From Hymenoscyphus infarciens (Eukaryota; Ascomycota; Leotiomycetes; Helotiales; Helotiaceae), in the NCBI GenBank assembly GCA_001414345.1, contig LLCB01000289.1, positions 1 to 64,000 on the forward strand: a stretch of 64,000 nt of DNA, given 5' to 3'. The position numbers were made by a program, and so were the translations under genes. The notes beneath the pieces are model-generated. The model saw nothing but the letters and a program-made list of their open reading frames with translations, ran no database searches and was not told the origin of the DNA. This document shows positions 35,382 through 46,998 of the stretch, piece after piece; the stretch's first letter is position 1; each line of letters begins with the position of its first letter.

Positions 35382-35411
35382 CAAGAGTCAAGAGTCAAGA
35401 GTCAAGAGTCA
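35382..35411. repeat. 7-bp tandem repeat (AGAGTCA)
   Basis: About four perfect copies upstream of emg1. AGAGTCA resembles the TGACTC/TGACTCA-type core of bZIP (Gcn4-like) sites when read on the other strand, so a clustered regulatory site is possible but unproven. Confidence 0.6.
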
Positions 35412-35953
35412 CCCCGCACCCCAACTCAGGCACGACTCACACATCGCCTGCAGCAAACCCGAATTGGTCATTTTCCATCCGTTGCAGCTTAATCTATTTC
35501 TTCTATATTTCCGAATTGATAAAGCTCGAATCTCTCCAGAGAAAAGCTCTTTTTTGAGACAGAAATCTCTAACATAGACTACCGCCATCGCCGTCATGTC
35601 TTCCCCAGAAACTCGATCCGTGAAGCGTCCTCGTCAGTTCCCCCTTTTTATTTTTTCCCTCATAGTGATTACTGGCCATAACTCGGGCCGAAGAGTTCCG
35701 ATGGTCGGTCTTGTTTTGCCCGCACGCCGGCCCTTGGATCGTGGAATTTCAAAGGCACTTATGATTTAGACTTGGTCTAAATAATAATTTCACCAAGCCT
35801 TGTTTCTCCTCGCGAACAAATCTCTGGCAAATCTTCTCATCTCTCCAAAGCGACATCCGCTCTCCAAAGCGACAACTCTGCGATCTATAAAATCCCGATA
35901 GATCTTCTGACAACTTTCAACAACCTGGCGCAGAAAAGCTAATTACCATCACC

Positions 35954-36756
35954 ATGTCAGGAACTCAATCTCTCCCACCTCCCTCCCTCCCTCAACTCGT
36001 CGCCGAGCAACATGCGCCAATCCCCAAGACCGATAAAGACACCAAGCGCCTCATCGTCGTCCTCTCCAATGCCAGTCTCGAGACGTACAAGGCCAGTCAT
36101 GGTGGGGGTAGACCAGGTCAACGCGACGAGAAATACTCCCTCCTCAACAGCGACGAGCACATTGGTGTCATGCGCAAGATGAACCGCGATATTAGTGATG
36201 CCAGACCAGATATCACCCACCAGGTTGGAATCTAATCCTGGAACACAATACATGACGCCGTCTGCTAACCAATGGATAGTGCCTCTTGACCCTCCTCGAC
36301 TCCCCAATCAACAAGGCCGGCAAGCTACAGATCTATATCCACACGGCAAAGGGTGTTTTGATCGAAGTCAGCCCAACCGTCCGAATCCCACGTACCTTCA
36401 AGCGATTTGCAGGTCTCATGGTCCAACTCCTCCACCGCCTCTCCATTCGCTCCGTCAACTCACAAGAGAAACTCCTCAAAGTCATCGCTAACCCCATCAC
36501 CGACCATCTTCCTCCCAACTGTCGCAAGGTTACCCTCAGTTTCGAGTCGGAAATTGTCCGTGTGCGAGAATACGTGGAGGCCCTTGACGAGAACGAGAGT
36601 ATTTGTGTCTTTGTTGGAGCCATGGCCAAAGGTTCGGACAATTTTGCGGATGAATTCGTGGACGAGAAGATCTCCATCAGCAATTACTCCCTCTCCGCCA
36701 GTGTCGCCTGCAGCAAGTTCTGCCACGCCGCAGAGGATGTGTGGAATGTCATCTAG
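35954..36756 (+). CDS. emg1: Emg1/Nep1, 18S rRNA pseudouridine N1-methyltransferase
   Basis: Two exons (35954-36223, 36280-36756) give 248 residues, matching the yeast protein's 252. The 56-nt intron starts with an unusual GTTGGA and has a perfect GCTAAC branch site. The protein methylates a pseudouridine in the decoding region of 18S rRNA and is needed for 40S subunit assembly in the nucleolus. The SPOUT-class signature is nearly complete: [86 protein letters not shown] and [15 protein letters not shown]. Only the N-terminal 30 residues are variable. An alternative upstream exon at 35597 (MSSPETRSVKRP) can be spliced in frame but is not needed. The intron sits inside the conserved THQ/CLL junction. 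Confidence 0.97.
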
Positions 36757-37050
36757 TGCCCTACCCACTTTCTCGACCCACACCTAATCCGATCCGCCCC
36801 GCCAGCAACATTCGACAACGACAACCCACGACGGTACGAGTCCCTCGAACAAGAAAAGCTGGGAAAGATGGAGGGCATATGGGAGAATTTTTCGGTCGAT
36901 TTTCAGGTGAAAGCGGGGCTTTTGGCAGATGCTATCGATACCAACATCGTTGCTATGCTAGAGGTCGCCGAGCTTGGGTGTCTGTGTGCTCTGTCCTTTG
37001 TTTTTACAACCAAAACATCAGGCGTTCAACATCAGATCCAAGACGCTTAG
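36757..37050 (+). pseudogene. Gene remnant abutting emg1, weakly MAPEG-like
   Basis: Directly after the emg1 stop codon the same frame stays open to the TAG at 37048. It reads HFLDPHLIRSAPPATFDNDN then PRRYESLEQEK and a helix-like tail. The APPATFDNxNPR stretch recalls the segment after helix 1 in fungal MAPEG membrane proteins (glutathione-linked enzymes), but the expected following helices do not match well and helix 1 is absent. It could be a truncated relic brought next to emg1, or simply its 3' untranslated region. Low confidence in the family. Confidence 0.28.
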
Positions 37051-37101
37051 TCGTCTTTTGGTGAGCTCACTCAACTGTGCTCACATCTCCTTTTTTGTCT
37101 T

Positions 37102-37290
37102 TCATTCCTCGTCAGCAAAGTTGCTGTTGGCATGATCAATATCCTCTTTGGGAAAAGAGAACCAATCATGGTCCTCCTTTTCTTTTGGGGCTTGGGCTTC
37201 GACTTTGGTCGCTTTTGCCTCATTTTGGTGGTCATGCTTGGTGGGAATGCGCCTAGCGAATGAAACTTGGTCAACTTTTGGCCGCCTCAT
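37102..37290 (-). CDS. Possible C-terminal exon of an unidentified gene
   Basis: A 62-codon minus-strand frame ends KEDHDWFSFPKEDIDHANSN and looks protein-like (balanced charges, Asp/Glu-rich end, varied residues). The frame continues upstream of its ATG for a few codons (SSIFGYMRRPK). No upstream exon could be joined with certainty and no family is recognised. Confidence 0.25.
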   Translation of the reverse strand: MRRPKVDQVSFARRIPTKHDHQNEAKATKVEAQAPKEKEDHDWFSFPKEDIDHANSNFADEE

Positions 37291-38225
37291 GTATCCAAAG
37301 ATCGAGCTTCCTAAAATTTATGAAATACGATAGATTTCTCGAGTTATTGGTAATGAATGAATTTCGGGCTTTCTCAGGCTCGCTCGTCAAGGTGAGTCGA
37401 GACTGTTTTATGTGCCCATCAAACCCTCTTATCCGATCAATTTCAAGGTCCCAATGTCCCGTCGGCAACCACGGTGGCTTCTTTTGTATTCTACGCGGAG
37501 CGAAAGCCACAAATCATCTTTTTTGAATGTTACAATTGGACTGCGATTTTGCCCCAGTTTCCGTTGTCAGATGTACTCCACTGGAAGGGATAGGAAGGGA
37601 TGGATCCTATTTGATGGCGCTAAGAGCTCAAGACCCAATCAGAAAATTGAGGCGATCCTGCATATGCAACGCAACGCTACTTGACGACCTCGGGAGATCA
37701 ACCGGCCTGCTCATTCGCGAAACGTGGCATGCGGAGGGGAATTCGTAACGATATTCGAAGGGGTGTAATACATTTTTGCAGACCCAACAGGGCACAGGGG
37801 AGGGGATTGCTGCGTTCGTGCCTGGCCGGGCCGGGCTGTATGTTGCAGGTAAGTCGGCTGCGTTAGTCTACTGCAAGTTATTTGCCCAATTTGTTAGAGG
37901 CAAGAAAGAGGGGATGATTAAAGTGGGCGATGTTTTTCATGTCGTGTACTACTGGATGTCGAGATGGTGGAGAGGTTGTGAGCCAAAAGAATAGGACCCG
38001 TTGTGGGGATGGGTGGAGCACGAGTACAACGTCGAGAAAGACAGCAGATGCGTTTCGGCTGCTTTCGTATGCGTACATAAGGGAACTGGGCTGACTATTC
38101 TGCTCTTGGAAAAAGGGATTTATTTGCTGTACACTGCAGACGAGCGTTTCGCTGTGTGACATCGTGGCGATTTTTTTGTTCTTTACTTTCGCTCTTCTTC
38201 TTTTTACGGAATTAAAACAGAACGA
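37291..38225. other. Intergenic, no supported gene
   Basis: Several overlapping frames of 60-90 codons, none convincing. It precedes the VOC-domain gene and probably contains its promoter. Confidence 0.45.
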
Positions 38226-39869
38226 ATGCCCTCCCAAACACCCATACTAGAGGTGTCCCATCTCCCCTCCGCATCCTCCTTCTACGCCGCCGTCACGCAA
38301 CCCTTGGGTCTGCAATATCTCTTTGCCTCGTCGCCTTCCTCGCCTATTGCTTGTCTCCACTACGGAACGGTTACAGAGACCGGGAAGAATATCGTCTTCT
38401 CCATCGCTCAGGCACCGGCGAGTAGACCTATACCTTCGAATATCTGCTTGACTGCTCTGAGTGCGAAGGCACTTGTTGATTTCCACAAGAAATCCGAGTT
38501 CCTGAATCAAGGGAAGCAGAGTATTGAGCGCATCGAAGATCAGGGGATTGAATATCTGGTTGCGGAGTGTAGGGATTTGGATGGGAATATGATTCAAGCT
38601 GCTCACACCTCACGTGCTCCTTCTCAACGCGCCGCCTCGATGGCGGGGGAGTCACAGGCTGGGAGTCGGGTGTTGGATTGGCAGGAGGATGTTGCGAGGA
38701 GTGTTGTTTCCGGTGATGGACAGAGTCAAGTTTCAAGTTCGACTGTCACGCGTGGTCCTCCTGGGACGAGTTTCCATCGGAGTAATACCGCGCCTACGAC
38801 TTCCTCGAGGGTGCTTGAACGACAGACTATCACTACGGAGAGTTATCGACGACAACATCCTGAGATGGCGAGGAGTGTTAGTCAAGGTTCTGTCCCTGTG
38901 GTTGCGGAGAAGGGGATCAGTTCCAAAGCTGTTATCGGCACGCTTCTTGGTGCAGCTGCGGGAGCGGTGTTTGCGTATGCTATGGTGAGGAGTGAGTCTC
39001 CTGAGCCGGTCGCTGTTCCAATGCCGGTTCCTGAGGCCCCGGTGAGGGGGGTGAGTTATGTGCATGGGACGAGTCCGGGGAGGGCACCTAGTATGGCGGA
39101 GAGTTATCATCGCGAACATAATGTCGTGGAACGGATTCCTGCGAGGAGTTACGTTAGTGAACGCGAGGGCTCGAGTCAAGCGGACGTGCGGCCGAGGTAT
39201 GTGGAGAGGTATAGTGTGGTTGGTGGTCAAGGGGAGAGGGGGTTGGAGAGGATTGATGAGGGCAGTTATGTTTCTGGCTCGGGTTACTCCAAAGCCATGA
39301 CTACGAGGCCTTTGGAGATCATGCCGGCTTCAAGTCAGGTTTCCACGGGGTCGAAGAGGAGTTCGAGCGGAAGCAAACACCACTCTTCTCATCATTCGAG
39401 TCACGATCAGAAATCAGTCGTTTCGGGCAGTCACGCACCAAGTCTTAGAGACGATGCTTCGTACCATTCTGCGAGGAGTTCTCGGACGGAGAGTACCATC
39501 GTCCCCTCGCCATCGAAAGCCCCCTCGAACTATGTCACTGCTGCTCCGTCCAAAGTCGGTTCCTCCACTACCACCATCAAAGTCTCTCCTTCCAAGGCGG
39601 GAAGTAAAGCTGGGAGTGTTGTTGATGGTTCTCGCGCTGCTGGCTCTCGAAGTGGTGCAAGTCGGACCGGTGGTTCGAGAGTTGCTGGCAGTCGAACTGG
39701 CAGTGTGAGGGCGAGTCAGGTGGAGTTGCCGCAGAGTGTTGTTGATGCTGAGGGGTACGAGGGGTATGAGTATGAGGCTTCAGTTGCGCCGAGTGATAGT
39801 GTGAGTAGTGTGGGCAGTAAGATGGAGAGGTTGAGGCTTGTGGGACGGATGGGACGGTTTACTGGTTAG
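38226..39869 (+). CDS. VOC (glyoxalase-like) domain protein with membrane segment and Ser-rich tail
   Basis: Intronless frame of 547 residues. Residues about 5-125 show a vicinal-oxygen-chelate fold pattern: EVSHLPSASSFYAAVTQPLG at the start, a central strand set, and YLVAECRDLDGNMIQA at the end, as in DxDGN motifs of this superfamily. Metal-binding residues are not clearly conserved, so activity is uncertain. A single glycine/alanine-rich hydrophobic segment (about 235-255, AVIGTLLGAAAGAVFAYAMV) could cross a membrane. The last 290 residues are low-complexity Ser/Arg/Gly with SRTGGSR/SRAAGSR repeats, a His/Ser cluster and likely phosphorylation sites. This architecture occurs in filamentous fungi without assigned function. 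Confidence 0.75.
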   Translation: MPSQTPILEVSHLPSASSFYAAVTQPLGLQYLFASSPSSPIACLHYGTVTETGKNIVFSIAQAPASRPIPSNICLTALSAKALVDFHKKSEFLNQGKQSIERIEDQGIEYLVAECRDLDGNMIQAAHTSRAPSQRAASMAGESQAGSRVLDWQEDVARSVVSGDGQSQVSSSTVTRGPPGTSFHRSNTAPTTSSRVLERQTITTESYRRQHPEMARSVSQGSVPVVAEKGISSKAVIGTLLGAAAGAVFAYAMVRSESPEPVAVPMPVPEAPVRGVSYVHGTSPGRAPSMAESYHREHNVVERIPARSYVSEREGSSQADVRPRYVERYSVVGGQGERGLERIDEGSYVSGSGYSKAMTTRPLEIMPASSQVSTGSKRSSSGSKHHSSHHSSHDQKSVVSGSHAPSLRDDASYHSARSSRTESTIVPSPSKAPSNYVTAAPSKVGSSTTTIKVSPSKAGSKAGSVVDGSRAAGSRSGASRTGGSRVAGSRTGSVRASQVELPQSVVDAEGYEGYEYEASVAPSDSVSSVGSKMERLRLVGRMGRFTG

Positions 39870-42152
39870 GTACCTGGGGGTGTGGGTATGATATCGACAG
39901 TTATTTTGTTGGTGAACAGGACACATCACATCACTTATGGGATTGGACTTTGGATATGGGATTTTCCTTTTGATTGTTGATGTTTTATGATTTATCTGAT
40001 GGTTCGAAGTTCTAGATACTTTTCCTTGGTGTGAGTTTCTTTCTTTCCGATCTTCTTGTTTAAAGAGCAGAGATATACATGAGACGACGTTTTCTTGCGG
40101 CTTTTTATATATCTTTAGACGTCTTTTTTTCTTTCTTCACTTTTAATTAAATGAACGCCTTGATTTTTCCTCTTCTGCTACAATCTTTTATTCTGCCTTG
40201 CTCCTGCTATGGGGGGTTTCGCTAATCATCCCGTTGCCCTTCGATTCTTGGCGTTGGTCGAGTAAGCTGCAAGTAAGCTAACAATTGACGAGTAAACCTT
40301 TGTTTCTTGATCATTTAGAGATATATTTATTCAAAAAGTTTTTTCTTGACCGGCGCCAGTGGAGAAAATCGGAGGTGTCACGTGTATAGACCACATGCTG
40401 TGGAACTTTCCATCTTCGGGATTTTGTTGCATTTCGCTCCAGAAAGACACGCCTTTCTTGAATGGCAACTGTTACACTCGGTGTCGGTCTCTTTCCCGCG
40501 TGTCAATTATGCTTGTTACACGCTGTGCTTGTGTTCACGTGGGGGTTTTCTAATGGATCCATTGGAGAGTTGGGGCGCGTCATGTGAGCGGGTTCTCGAG
40601 TTTTGTTGCTTGGAGATGCGTCCGATTTGGGCAGGTCTCTTGTTTATATTCTACAATTGACCGGGTTTTTCTTCCAGTTCGTACGTGGGAAAGAGGCACC
40701 CCTGATCCACTTCTTATTAAGTAGGTCATTTTTGGGTTCTTGATTGATCTCGATCTCGAACTTCGACCTCCAGCGGAGATTTGTCCCCTTCCGTGCATCA
40801 GGATGATGCCTGTGGTGTCAGCATGAAAGCGAAAATCATGGAGTGCAGGATTACAAGGATGTAGACCTCACGTGAGCAAGATGTTTTGTTGCACTTCGCA
40901 TTTACTCATCGATCATAAACAATTTTCTCCTTTCCCCCCCCTTTTGGGGGCTTGGGAAAGTTTTGTTGCAGATCGCAGTTGGAGAGGGATCATCCAAATT
41001 TATCGCTTTCACGTCATGATCGCCCCTTGCCATACGCGTATGAGCAGCCTCAAGGTAGTTTCAAGATATAACCCTTCTGCTCTCGGATTTCCGGCTTCCA
41101 TTCCCCCGTCTGAAGAACCTTAATGACGGATCCCTTCCCCGCTTTTGGCTGATTTGATTTGCTGATCTGAAATTTGCTTCAACAAATCACCCGCCGGACA
41201 GGAATGGGCTAAGTGCTAATGTTTATGGTCTTTTCAACGTCTCGGTACCTCTATGCGTACCTAGCGATGAATCATCGAATTTTAGTACACGAGATACGGC
41301 CGCAAAACTTCGATAACACCATAGCCACGATCTAAAAATCCAGATGGTTCAATATTATGATCAATCAATAACTGCTGGGTTTTTTTAAAATTTCTGTTGA
41401 TCTTTTGTGATTTTTCTTTAGGGCTTGAGAAGCCTTGTAGTACAAGGCACGAGGCGGTATTGAAATCCAACCATGTACCTAGGAAAATTCTTTGGCACAG
41501 GTACCCGATCTCGAACCGGTTCATCACAAGAAAAGGCACATTACTTTCATTGGCGAACTACGTTCAACGAGTTTATTTCAACCTTTCACACGGATCTTTT
41601 TATACTAGGAGTCCGATGATCGAAAACTACCTGTGCTCGTTCTTTACAGCTCCAGCTGGTTTGCGGAACTTAGTGTTGAGCTTAAATTCATCTACACGTA
41701 TAAGTATCGCTGAATCCCTGGGTTTTGAGGGGTGAGACCGAAATGGCTAACGTCATAGGCCGTCATCGGTCCATAGCCGCACGAAATTCAGCCAGCGGAG
41801 CGGTGCTTTGGTCCGAATTACTAGTCTACGCTCGACCCAGTGTCAGCCTGGCTCGTGGTTGTAGATCTGTCACAGTTGGAGCTGGAGGGAAAAATAACAA
41901 ACCTTTATTTTACACAATAAGTGGTGAGACATCACGAATCACATTCCCCGTGCAAAGGTGATGAGAGAAATTTTCTGGCAATTCAAGTAGAGAGGTCTTC
42001 AAGAAGGATTCGTCAAAGTGAAAGGGAGCATGATCGGATAAACGAGCTCCAGCTTCAATTCGAGAGAAGACAAGCAGTCTCGTCTCCACTTGGCATCAAG
42101 AGCTTCTATCGAATTTGATTAATTCCAACTACTACGGACGACAACTACGAGT
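39870..42152. promoter_or_regulatory. Intergenic region upstream of the histidine kinase gene
   Basis: About 2.3 kb without a supported gene. It holds a set of dispersed TTTTGTTGC-containing repeats (40422-40980) and C/G-runs (near 40935-40950). The right end should contain the kinase promoter. Confidence 0.5.
40422..40980 (-). repeat. Dispersed GCAACAAAA motif repeats
   Basis: TTTTGTTGC occurs at 40422, 40601, 40884 and 40961, each followed by a TCGC- or ATGCG-like segment. The last (TTTTGTTGCAGATCGCAGTT) is almost the exact reverse complement of the core of the tandem repeat at 14256-14430. A CACGTG or CATGTGAGC box precedes three of the four. Likely fragments of one degenerate repeat family. 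Confidence 0.6.
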
Positions 42153-45100
42153 ATGGCTCCAGACGTTCGAGGCAGCACACCTAACACGACTCACAATCAT
42201 ACGCCAGCTGTTCCAGCCGTCGACCTTCAACTCGCAGTCCTTCGTCACCTCCCAACACCTATATTTGTTTTGTCTTCAAGGAGAACAACCATTTTTGCAA
42301 ATAACGTCGCAAAAAAGCTCCTGGGAAATCGGCCACTCAGCGATATATATGGTCAGTGTCCTGGGGACCTGGGGCTGAAGTTGGGCCCAGTATCAGAATG
42401 GCAGGTCGTGCTGAATAAATTTGACGAGGAATACAACACTTTTCGAGCGGGAGGGAGCTCCAAAGATGAAGAGGCTCCAGTACATGCAATAAAGTTCACG
42501 ATTCCGGAATATGGCGAAAGACCATTTTGCGCTCTGTTATCTGGATTCGCCTCCGATGATGGCACCCAGTTCATCATATCCATCGAACGACCACCGGATT
42601 TTAAGAAGATAAAAAGGAAACATTCGGCACCAAAACCAGAGAGAGATGTCTCTTTTTATCCGGAAGGAATTGGTTCGTCCAAGGATGAAGACTGTCCACC
42701 CTCTTACGTCAAGGATGCCCGACTTAGAAACGCCGTGTTTGAAAACTGCGAAATCCCCGGATATATCATATTTGAGGTCGCAGACGAGAACTTTTTCATT
42801 CAGAACAACAAGAGTCGAACAATATTTGGGGATATGACAGGGAGAAACGCTTCCTGCGATGATTCGACCTTCTGTGAGAAGTTGAAGTTATGGGACAAAC
42901 ACTTCAATCGTCAGATTCCCCCTGTAGAATATCCCGGAGTCAACCTTATGCAAACACGAATCCCTTTTTCAAACTACGAGTGCGGGTTTACTCATGCTGT
43001 TACTGGAAAAAGAATTGTATCTGCTATTGATGGGGAGTGTTTGTATGATGAAATTACCAACGAGTATTTGGGAGGGGTAATTTGGTGCCGGGACTTACGC
43101 GACTATTCGGAACTACAAGAAAACCCGATGCCTTCTTTGGATATTCTCGAGAAATCCGGGGATCTTCTACCACACTTGTTTTGGATCCACAGAGTTATTG
43201 ACGGTGAATTACATTATCAATTCCCTGATAGGGTGAGTGAGTGCACTTGAATTTTTGATGGTCTACAATTGACACCTAAGAAACATAGTGGTGCGAGTAT
43301 ACTGGTCTTGGTAGACACTCCAGACCTAAAAATGCGATTCATCCCAACGACCTTCCCGGTATCATGGAAAAGTGGTTTGCCCACCACAAGCTTGGCACAG
43401 AATACAACCACGAGGTTCGGTTTCGACGTCACGATGGTGTCTATAGGTGGATGTTACTGAGCGTTTACCCAATTCGTCATGGCTCCAAAGATTTGGACAT
43501 GTGGGCTGCAACGAACAGCGATATCCACGATTCGGTAATGGCGAGATCCAAAGATGGTAGATTAAAAGAACAGCTTCTTGCGGTGTTATCACAAACTGAC
43601 GTAGTGCTATTTATCCTTGACAAGGATTGTACCGTCACACTAGCAGAGGGGGGGGTAGACAATGGAGGGCTCGAAAACGGCACGTTTCGTCCAAACGACA
43701 TGATTGGGCGTAATGCGTTCGAGTGTGCTCGAGAAGGAATGCATGGAGAGACACCAGGTCATTCTCTACATTTTCCACTTTTACTTCTTTCAACTGACTG
43801 AAAATAGCTTTCGAAAGGTGTGCCCGAGATATTCTAGCGGGCAAAATCGAAATGGCTTATACTGAGGATTATGTGGGAGATAAAACTTATCGCATCAAAT
43901 TAGTTGTCGATGTGGATCAAAACGTTGTGGATGAAAACGGAAAACCAGCAATCGTGAGTACCCAGTTTTCTGAGTAAAAAGTCTCTTTTGGGTAAATCCT
44001 AGAGCTGAAACATTCTTCCTTCTCGAAATTCCAACCATGGTCCCTGAGACTCTTACTCACACCACTCCTTGAAGAAGTATACTGACTCCAAGATCTTGTA
44101 GAGGGGAATTATGGGATTACGGACAGATATTACCGACCTTAAGAAAATAGGAAAGCTCGAGGGTGAAAATATGAGATTGGCTGCGGAGGAGCAAGCAGCC
44201 AAGGCTTCGAATGAGCTTAAGAGCAAATTCTTAGCAAACGTAAGTACTCCGGCAAAAGTCCTAGTAACTTTAGAAGATTTTGATTTCTTTTTGCGCGGGA
44301 ATTTAGCTTGGGGGGATCTGTTAGCACTACACTTCATTCTTCAAGTCTTCTTTGGGATAAAAACCTTGGCACTTCTTCGCGATGGCTTGCTTTCACGGGT
44401 TGTTGATACTGGGAATCTCCTTTAGCGGTCACCAATCCTTGCAATCCCGGGGCTTGATTGGGGAGAACGTCAAACTAACTTCAAACAGATGAGCCACGAG
44501 CTAAGAACTCCCACGGCTGGAGTAATAGGGATGGCCGAACTCCTATCCGAAGACCAAACTCTCACAGACGATCAAAGAGAATACATCTCCTCTATCCAAC
44601 TTTCTGGGAAAGCCCTCCTCACAATCGTAAATGACATCCTGGACTTTTCAAAAATTGAATCCGGCCGTCTCGACATCGAGGAAGTTCCCTTCCAGCTCTC
44701 CTCCGTCGTTTCCGAATTATGCAAAATGCTCTCCATGTTTGCACAACAGAAGGGTCTTCAATTTATCCACGAGAATGCTATTGATGAGAAATCGGAAGTC
44801 TTGGGCGATCCGGGGAGGATAAGACAGATCTTGAGCAATTTACTTACTAATGCTCTGAAGTTTACGAAGGAGGGTTGGGTTAAGATTAGTATTACTGGGA
44901 CGAGTAGGAAGGGAGAAAGTGAGGAGGTTCTGGACGTAAAGTTCCTGATTGAAGATACGGGGATTGGAATTGAGAAGGAAGTTCTGAAAAAATTGTTTCG
45001 ACCGTTTAGCCAAGGGGATTCTTCGACTGCAAGACTGTATGGCGGGACTGGACTGGGTCTAACAATTTGCAGAAATGTTGGTTTCTCGCTTAGGTTCCCC

Positions 45101-46088
45101 TTTTTGTGTTTGAGAACTGATAGAAATCTAGCTTGCGAGTTTAATGTCTGGATCCATATCCTTGGAATCGGACACTAGTAGTGGGAGTACGGCAATTTTC
45201 ACAGTCCCTCTCAAAGTATCACCAACCTCGACAACTGAGTTCCATGGTCCTCTGAAGCGAAAATATAGCGAGTCGAGACATCATTCCGATAACAGCCTAA
45301 CCAAAGTTCCATCCTGGACCAAGCCACTTGCGTATCGAGATATGAGTCAAGACTTACTAAATCAAGCAATCGGATGCAGCGATACGAAATCATTTTCTCA
45401 ACCCTTCATCAGAGAAGAAACCCATAATACCGATCACGCAGAAACACCCGATACCCTGACCCCAGAAGAACGAAAGAAATTCCATGTTCTAGTTGTGGAA
45501 GATAAGTACGTACGCCCAATTGTCCAATTTTCTCGCCTACAGCAATACCACGTTTCATACTGACAAACCTTTCCTAGCGCCATCAACCAACTAATAGCTT
45601 GTCGCAACATTCGCAAACTGGGTTTCCCAGTCACCGCAGTATGGAACGGCATGGAAGCACTCTCCTACCTCCTCGAACCCTCGCCCGCACAACCGAGACC
45701 AGATATAATCCTTATGGATGTGCAAATGCCTGTTATGGATGGATACGAAGCTACGAATCATCTGAGAACGAAGCCGGAATATTCGGTCAATCCACCTGCT
45801 ACGCCGCCGGTGAGTCCTCAGGATGAGACGAGGCGTGTAGATTGGAAATCGGAAGAAAAGGAGAAAGTGGGTGGGGAAAGGTGTGGGAAGGATGAGAGAG
45901 GTGGGGAGATGGGGAAGATTAAAGGGCCTTTATGTGAGATTGTTGTTGTGGCTATGACGGCTAGTTGTATACAGGGAGATAGGGAGAAGTGTACCAACGC
46001 GGGGATGGATGATTATTTGGCGAAGCCGGTGGACAAGGAGAGGTTGGAAGAAATGCTTGTGAAATGGGCATGGAAGATGGGGTATTGA
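42153..46088 (+). CDS. PAS-containing hybrid histidine kinase
   Basis: Seven exons (42153-43232, 43289-43757, 43808-43953, 44102-44239, 44489-45076, 45132-45505, 45578-46088) give 1101 residues; introns are 50-249 nt. Soluble sensor kinase of a fungal phosphorelay, expected to pass phosphate to the Ypd1-type carrier. It has no membrane segment. The N-terminal half holds PAS-type sensing modules: one around residues 25-110 (LPTPIFVLSSRRTTIFANN), and a later one around 345-430 with its HEVRFRRHDGVYRWMLLSVY strand pair. The kinase core has the H-box SHELRTP opening exon 5, the N-box LSNLLTNALKFT, DTGIGI, FRPFSQGD and GGTGLGLTICRN. The receiver domain has VVEDNAINQ, the phospho-acceptor in DIILMDVQMPVMDGYEA and a C-terminal KPVDKERL. 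A Lys/Glu-rich insertion splits the receiver after residue 1005 or so. PAS plus soluble layout suggests class IV (TcsA/Fos-1) or class IX; class not settled. Confidence 0.9.
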
Positions 46089-46998
46089 GGTTGTGGCGCT
46101 GTTAGGTGTGGGTGTGGCTTTGGAGGTGGGTGTAATTATTCTGGGTGTAAGATATTATAACGTAATGTGAAATAAGCCCATTAATCATTTGGAAATAGAT
46201 TAGGCGAGTGACTTCGCACCGAACCTGTTTCTCTATCCAATTTTTCAGGGATGATGGCGAATAAAATCCTCCATGTCAATGGAGCGCGAATTGCCTTGAA
46301 TCTACCAGAGCTAGCTCAGTAGCTATGTACGAAAAACCCGAAAAGATGATGAAATGTACAATGGTTTGGCTTGAATCAAGACGTGAGGTGAACTTTCTAC
46401 TACATATAAAAAATGGATTTCCATGAGCAGATTCTGTACAATCTTCAGCATCCCCACCATTCAAAGTGACAAATACCCGTTTTGAAAGTGGTTGAGATTA
46501 TTCACCGTCCACAAAAGAGTTGCTGTCGAAAAGGAGTAGTTTGTTTATGGACTTCAAAGATTTCCCTGCATTGGCTTTGAAATACAACGATCCAGTTCAA
46601 CAAGTAGTCTTTTTCGACAATTGGCGAAAAATCGAGCAGGTCAAGCTCTTCGTGTTTTCGCAAAGCTTAACTCAGTTTCAGAAATGGTGAGACTTTTCTG
46701 TGGGTCGGGTTTTGCTATTGGTATATGACCTATAAATAGCCGGGAATCGTTAGAGTGTCTGCTTGCAGGTGACCTACCAATAGCATTAATGACATCCCCG
46801 AATTACTTGAGCGTTCTATTTTTTCTGCCAACGCACGTTGGAGTGGTTTCATACGGCCTCTAAAAGATGCGCGGTAATGTAAAATTTTCGGTTCTGCATT
46901 TGTAGGTATCTATAAAATAAAAACGTGATATTTTACTCAAGAGCTGATTTTAAGATAAGTTTTCTATAACTTGTATTTATATATGATCTCTTATAGAT
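46089..46998. other. Intergenic between convergent genes
   Basis: 3' flanks of the histidine kinase and rhamnosidase genes. No frame or repeat of note; AT-rich near 46900-46990. Confidence 0.6.

Noticed and set aside
35597..35940. Possible extra first exon of emg1 (MSSPETRSVKRP)
   Set aside because: It can be spliced in frame, but the 300-nt intron and weak donor are not needed; the ATG at 35954 gives a normal-length protein.
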